A DNA stretch of 9,752 bases. It comes from Deltaproteobacteria bacterium (GTDB lineage Bacteria > Myxococcota_A > UBA9160 > SMWR01). Below the pieces are notes generated by a model. The model had not been told where the DNA came from. It did not search any database and saw nothing but the letters and a program-made list of their open reading frames with translations. A program made the position numbers and the translations under genes. Location: contig JAFDAW010000192.1 in NCBI GenBank assembly GCA_019313605.1, forward strand, positions 1 to 9,752, read 5' to 3'. Positions 6,520 through 9,752 of the stretch are shown piece after piece. The number at the start of each line of letters is the position of its first letter. Position 1 is the first letter of the stretch.

Positions 6520-6593
6520 CACTTGCATCGAAGCGATCGCGGTCACTCGCATCGGAGTCATCGCAATTCACTCGCCTCGAGGCGACCGTCACC
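6520..6593. repeat. Three imperfect 24-25-bp tandem repeats at the lipoprotein gene end
   Basis: Three head-to-tail units begin CACTTGCATCG (6520-6543), CACTCGCATCG (6544-6568) and CACTCGCCTCG (6569-6593). Units 1 and 2 agree at 18 of 24 positions; units 2 and 3 agree at 15 of 25. They span the last codons and stop of the TPR lipoprotein gene and part of the gap to lspA. The third unit contains a perfect 14-bp palindrome, TCGCCTCGAGGCGA (6572-6585). No T-tract follows, so it is not an intrinsic terminator. Confidence 0.5.
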
Positions 6594-7130
6594 CCACACC
6601 GAGGGAGCGAGTCGGCGCGCTTCGGCGAGAAGCGGATCGGCATCCGCCGATCCGCCCGCTGCGGCGAGTGCCCAACCCCGCAAACCCAGCAAGTGGGGCT
6701 CGGCGCTCCGATAAACGGCCGTGCTGGGATCGAGCAAAGACTGCGCGCGATCCAGATGTTGGAGCGCGCGCTCGGAATCGCCGAGTGCCGCGTAATACCG
6801 TGCGAGCACCAGATAGGCGAAGGGATTGCCGGGGTCGATCTGGATCGCGCGCTCGTAGCGGCTGAGGGCCCGCTGGGGCGTTGACGCGAGTTCGGCGTCC
6901 AACCCCTCCACCACCAACCGCATGGAGGCCTGGTGCCGGGCATCCCCGACCTGGCCGAGCTGCGAAATCCGCAATGCTTCTGCGCGCGGTCCGCGGAGCG
7001 GCCCCGCGCAGCCACCGATCAGGCCGACCCCACCGGCGACGAGAGTCACCCAGCCCCACACAACCAGCACCACTGACGCGAGTGATCGCGATGCGAGCGC
7101 GGTCCGAGTTACAGATGCTTCCGCAGCCAT
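6558..7130 (-). CDS. TPR-repeat lipoprotein of unknown function
   Basis: A 190-residue predicted lipoprotein. The N-terminus has a basic region (R9, R15), a hydrophobic stretch at about 17-39 and a lipobox-like LIGGC with the lipid-accepting cysteine at 41. Glycine at -2 makes the lipobox slightly atypical. The mature part has tetratricopeptide-like helices at about 80-135, including RALSRYERAIQIDPGNPFAYLVLARYYAALGDSERALQHLDRAQ. A weaker third repeat covers about 145-175. TPRs are protein-binding scaffolds, so it may help organise envelope assembly next to the PBP; that is inference from context. The ATG at 7128-7130 lies inside the 3' end of the PBP gene (22-bp overlap), with AGGAG about 11 nt upstream, indicating translational coupling. 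lspA follows 84 bp downstream. The C-terminal codons run into a short tandem repeat. I do not recognise a named family. Confidence 0.8.
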   Translation of the reverse strand: MAAEASVTRTALASRSLASVVLVVWGWVTLVAGGVGLIGGCAGPLRGPRAEALRISQLGQVGDARHQASMRLVVEGLDAELASTPQRALSRYERAIQIDPGNPFAYLVLARYYAALGDSERALQHLDRAQSLLDPSTAVYRSAEPHLLGLRGWALAAAGGSADADPLLAEARRLAPSVWGDGRLEASELR

Positions 7131-9541
7131 TCGAAAAAGCGCTCCTGTGTTCGTTGAAACCCGTCGTCCTCAGATCCCCTGGCCGCTCCACTCGGACAGA
7201 CTTCCTCGGGCACGGTTCCCTCGAGAAAGAGTTCGCGCCGACGATCCGGGCAACCCCAAAGCGCGCGCGCCCCCGTAATCGGGTCGACATCCTCGACGAC
7301 GATACTCGACGGCCGCGGAAATTGACCGTGAATCTGCCCGCCGGTCAGTTCGCCGACGAAGCGCCGCCAGATCGGAAGTGCTCCCCGGCTACTCGCGAAA
7401 CCAATGCTGCGCGGCTCGTCGAAACCGATCCAGACGACAGCGACCAACTCTGGGGTGTAGCCAACGAACCACAAATCGCGCTCGTCGTCGCTGGTTCCGG
7501 TCTTCGCCGCAATCGGCCCCTTGATTCCCGTCGACCGAACACCCGCTGCAGTTCCGCGATGCGCCACGCCTTGAAGCATCGAAGTGGCCAGGTAGGCGGT
7601 TCCCGCGTCGATGACGCGCTTATGCCGGAGTTCTCGGCGTTCGAGTGTTTCGCCCGCTGTATCCACCAGGTCTTCGATCGAGTGGACCTGTGGCCGAACA
7701 CCGCCGCCCGCGAGCGTCGCGTAGGCGCGCGCCATTTCGAGAGGAGACACGTCGGCCACACCGAGTGCAAGACTCGGCACGAGGGGCAACTTGCTCTCGA
7801 CCCCCATCCGGTGCGCGACATCCGCAACCCGCCCGATCCCGATCTCCTGGGCGAGGCGCGCGGTTGCGACGTTGAACGAGCGTTCGAGTGCTTCGCGCAC
7901 ACCGACCCGGCCGTGAAATTCGCGGTCGAAGTTCCGCGGCTGCCAGGGCCCGCTCGGCGTCGAAATCTCGAGTGGAGAATCGTCGAGGAAGGAGGCCAAC
8001 GTGATTGCGGGCCCTCCGACACGCGGCTCGAGTGCTGCGATGTACACGAAAGGCTTGAAGGTGCTTCCCGCGGGCCGGCGCGCCTGGGTGCAGCGATCGA
8101 ATTGAGACAACCGGTAATCGCGCCCACCCACCAGTGCGACGATCTCTCCGGTCTGGGGGCGAATCGCGATGAGGCAACCCTGAAGTGCGCGGATGGGATC
8201 ATCACTGACAAGTGCGGGGTGCTGGCTTTCGAGCTGTTCGATCCCCTCGCGCAGCGCGATCGCGGCCAGGCGCTGGGTGCGACTCTCGAGTGTCGAGTAC
8301 ACCCTCAGCCCCTGGCTCGACAGCACCGTCGCATCGTAGTGTTCGGAGAGCTGAATGCGCAGCAGGTCGAGAAAGTACCGCGCGTCGCCCGGGTCGGGGG
8401 TGATCGCCGCAAGGCTCAAGGGCTCTGCGATTGCCACGTCGCGTTGCGCGGGCTCGATGCGGCCCTGTTTGGCCATCAACTCCAACACCAGATCGCGACG
8501 CGCGCGAGCACCCTCGGGATTGCGGTAGGGCGAGATGCCGTTCGGGCTCGAGATCAACGCAGCCAGCAGTGCGGACTCGGCGAGGCTCAGGTTCTGGACC
8601 CGCTTGCCAAAGAAGCGAAGTGCCGCCTCCCCAACTCCGTGAATTTCCGTCGAGCCGCGTTGTCCGAGGTAGATCTCGTTCAGGTAGGCTTCGAGAATTT
8701 CGCGCTTGCTGTAGCGGAGCTCGACGAGCAGGGCCATCACGGCTTCATTCGCCTTGCGCTTCAGGGTGCGCTCGGGCGTGAGGAAGAAATTCTTGACGAG
8801 CTGCTGGGTGAGCGTGCTGCCGCCCTGTCGAATGCCGCCCGCGCGCAGGTTGGCGAGCAGCGCCCCACCGATGCGTCGAACGTCGATGCCGGGGTGCACC
8901 TCGAAGCGCTGATCCTCGACGGAGACGATCGCGTCGACGAGGTGAGGCGGGAGATCTTCGAGGCTCACCAGTTCGCGCTGCGACCGATCGGGTCCGTAGT
9001 AGGCGCCGAGCTGCTCCGGTTCGATCAACACCGCACCCAGGGTGCGGCCAGAGGGCAACTCGAGAATTTCTTCGATGAAACCGTCGCGTATCCGAAACAC
9101 GACGTCGCGTGCGGGCTCGGATCGCGTCGGGTGCTCGAAAGCCCGAAGGTGAACGCGCACGCGATGTTTTTGCCAGGAGTATTGCCCTTGCTGAACGGAC
9201 CCGTCGCTGCCGGCTTCCCGGTATCCAAGCCGCACGAAGCTGCCCCGCAGATCTGCGAGTTCGACTTCCAGGCCCGGGTAGATGATGGACGGTGTGGAGT
9301 AGACACGCGAAGGCACGCGGAATCGCTGCCCCTCGAAGCGCTCCCGCACGATTCGATCGAGTCGAATCACGACGAGGCTGCTCGCGAAGCCCGCGACGAA
9401 GCCGACCGTCACCCCGAACCAGGCCAGCTTCCGAAGCCAACCGCTTGCGCGCTTGGATGTGCGGCGCCTCGATTTCGAACGACGCTTCGAGGTCGTGCTG
9501 CGCTTGCGCGCAGTCGTTTTACGCTTTCGCGCGTTGGCCAA
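7109..9541 (-). CDS. mrcB: Bifunctional penicillin-binding protein 1B-like (transglycosylase/transpeptidase)
   Basis: An 810-residue class A PBP that polymerises lipid II into glycan strands and cross-links them in the periplasm. In order: a very basic cytoplasmic tail (1-38); a membrane anchor (39-59); a UB2H-like segment (about 72-160) beginning RVPSRVYSTP, which marks PBP1B rather than PBP1A; a GT51 transglycosylase (about 190-370) with catalytic Glu209 in VEDQRF, QGGSTLTQQL, KRKANE and EAYLNEIYLG; and a transpeptidase with S493TFK496, S555FN557 and K680TGT683. A cysteine-containing tail follows (GCPDRRRELF and EEVCPSG), as in many proteobacterial PBP1Bs. All catalytic motifs are intact. 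The start is TTG (9539-9541) with GGGGGA just upstream; an in-frame TGA eight codons upstream rules out a longer protein. The gene overlaps the TPR lipoprotein start by 22 bp. An outer-membrane lipoprotein activator such as LpoB is known for E. coli PBP1B; the adjacent lipoprotein is not recognisably LpoB. Confidence 0.95.
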   Translation of the reverse strand: MANARKRKTTARKRSTTSKRRSKSRRRTSKRASGWLRKLAWFGVTVGFVAGFASSLVVIRLDRIVRERFEGQRFRVPSRVYSTPSIIYPGLEVELADLRGSFVRLGYREAGSDGSVQQGQYSWQKHRVRVHLRAFEHPTRSEPARDVVFRIRDGFIEEILELPSGRTLGAVLIEPEQLGAYYGPDRSQRELVSLEDLPPHLVDAIVSVEDQRFEVHPGIDVRRIGGALLANLRAGGIRQGGSTLTQQLVKNFFLTPERTLKRKANEAVMALLVELRYSKREILEAYLNEIYLGQRGSTEIHGVGEAALRFFGKRVQNLSLAESALLAALISSPNGISPYRNPEGARARRDLVLELMAKQGRIEPAQRDVAIAEPLSLAAITPDPGDARYFLDLLRIQLSEHYDATVLSSQGLRVYSTLESRTQRLAAIALREGIEQLESQHPALVSDDPIRALQGCLIAIRPQTGEIVALVGGRDYRLSQFDRCTQARRPAGSTFKPFVYIAALEPRVGGPAITLASFLDDSPLEISTPSGPWQPRNFDREFHGRVGVREALERSFNVATARLAQEIGIGRVADVAHRMGVESKLPLVPSLALGVADVSPLEMARAYATLAGGGVRPQVHSIEDLVDTAGETLERRELRHKRVIDAGTAYLATSMLQGVAHRGTAAGVRSTGIKGPIAAKTGTSDDERDLWFVGYTPELVAVVWIGFDEPRSIGFASSRGALPIWRRFVGELTGGQIHGQFPRPSSIVVEDVDPITGARALWGCPDRRRELFLEGTVPEEVCPSGAARGSEDDGFQRTQERFFEWLRKHL

Positions 9542-9651
9542 CGATCCCCCGGCGGAAATCCATCAGGCGGCCGAAACCGCGACTGGGCGACGAACTTTGG
9601 CGCCCCGTCCATTACTACCGCCCGGCGAGTTCGCCCGCGCTCGCTCGGTGA

Positions 9652-9752
9652 CTACCCCGTCGGAGAACTGGCGATGCGACTCAGGCGGGCCTCATAGGCT
9701 TCGCGCACGATCTTCGTATCTTCGATGTAGCGGGGCAGCTCCTCGGCGAGCA
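9652..9752 (-). CDS. C-terminal end of an unrecognised protein
   Basis: A partial gene entering from the right edge: 32 full codons ending in TAG at 9652-9654. The end reads LAEELPRYIEDTKIVREAYE followed by ARLSRIASSPTG. It is amphipathic, charged and probably helical, with G/C-rich third positions like the neighbouring genes, while the other two minus-strand frames stop earlier. This supports real coding sequence, but it is too short to name. It precedes the PBP gene by about 110 bp in the same direction, and that gap shows no clear promoter. Confidence 0.55.
   Translation of the reverse strand, partial: LAEELPRYIEDTKIVREAYEARLSRIASSPTG

Noticed and set aside
6572..6585. A 14-bp palindrome TCGCCTCGAGGCGA as a terminator of the lipoprotein gene
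   Set aside because: It lies inside the coding end, has no loop and no following T-tract.
6881..9697. A 938-codon open frame on the + strand opposite the PBP gene
   Set aside because: It is the antisense frame of a strongly GC-biased gene and has no recognisable domain. The minus-strand gene has all catalytic motifs.

Overview
The window is GC-rich, densely coded bacterial chromosome with diderm (Gram-negative) character. It encodes TatC, a lipoprotein signal peptidase with a neighbouring lipoprotein, and a PBP1B-type bifunctional peptidoglycan synthase. The acyl-CoA carboxylase/acyl-CoA dehydrogenase proteins read like those of Deltaproteobacteria-type lineages (Myxococcota/Desulfobacterota and relatives). 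That placement is an impression from protein style, not a measured assignment. There is no phage, IS element, CRISPR array or rRNA/tRNA gene.

Layout. (1) 2-352, + strand: the 3' end of tatC, followed by a strong hairpin (355-379) between convergent genes. (2) 413-5520, - strand, transcribed right to left: an IclR-family regulator, an acyl-CoA dehydrogenase, the carboxyltransferase subunit of a propionyl-CoA-type acyl-CoA carboxylase (pccB) and a stand-alone biotin carboxylase (accC). This looks like an acyl-CoA oxidation/carboxylation operon under its own IclR regulator. No biotin carboxyl carrier protein (BCCP) is present, so it must come from elsewhere. (3) 5521-5954: a gene-free stretch of about 430 bp with a terminator for the upstream genes, a possible promoter, nested dyads and an 18-bp perfect palindrome just before the regulator gene. 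(4) 5955-9541, - strand: a cell-envelope cluster made of a PBP1B-like synthase (TTG start), an overlapping TPR lipoprotein and lspA. (5) 9652-9752, - strand: the C-terminal 32 codons of an unrecognised gene.

The main observation is that the acyl-CoA dehydrogenase reading frame is broken by a 16-bp near-perfect tandem duplication (4279-4310). Removing one copy restores an ordinary 379-residue enzyme with continuous homology. The two copies differ at 2 of 16 positions. Other points of interest are the regulatory palindromes: one before iclR, and one with a LacI-type core between the dehydrogenase and pccB. There is also a short tandem repeat at the end of the lipoprotein gene, and a strikingly basic cytoplasmic tail on the PBP. 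I see no convincing new multi-gene system; most of the window is well-known metabolism and envelope biogenesis.
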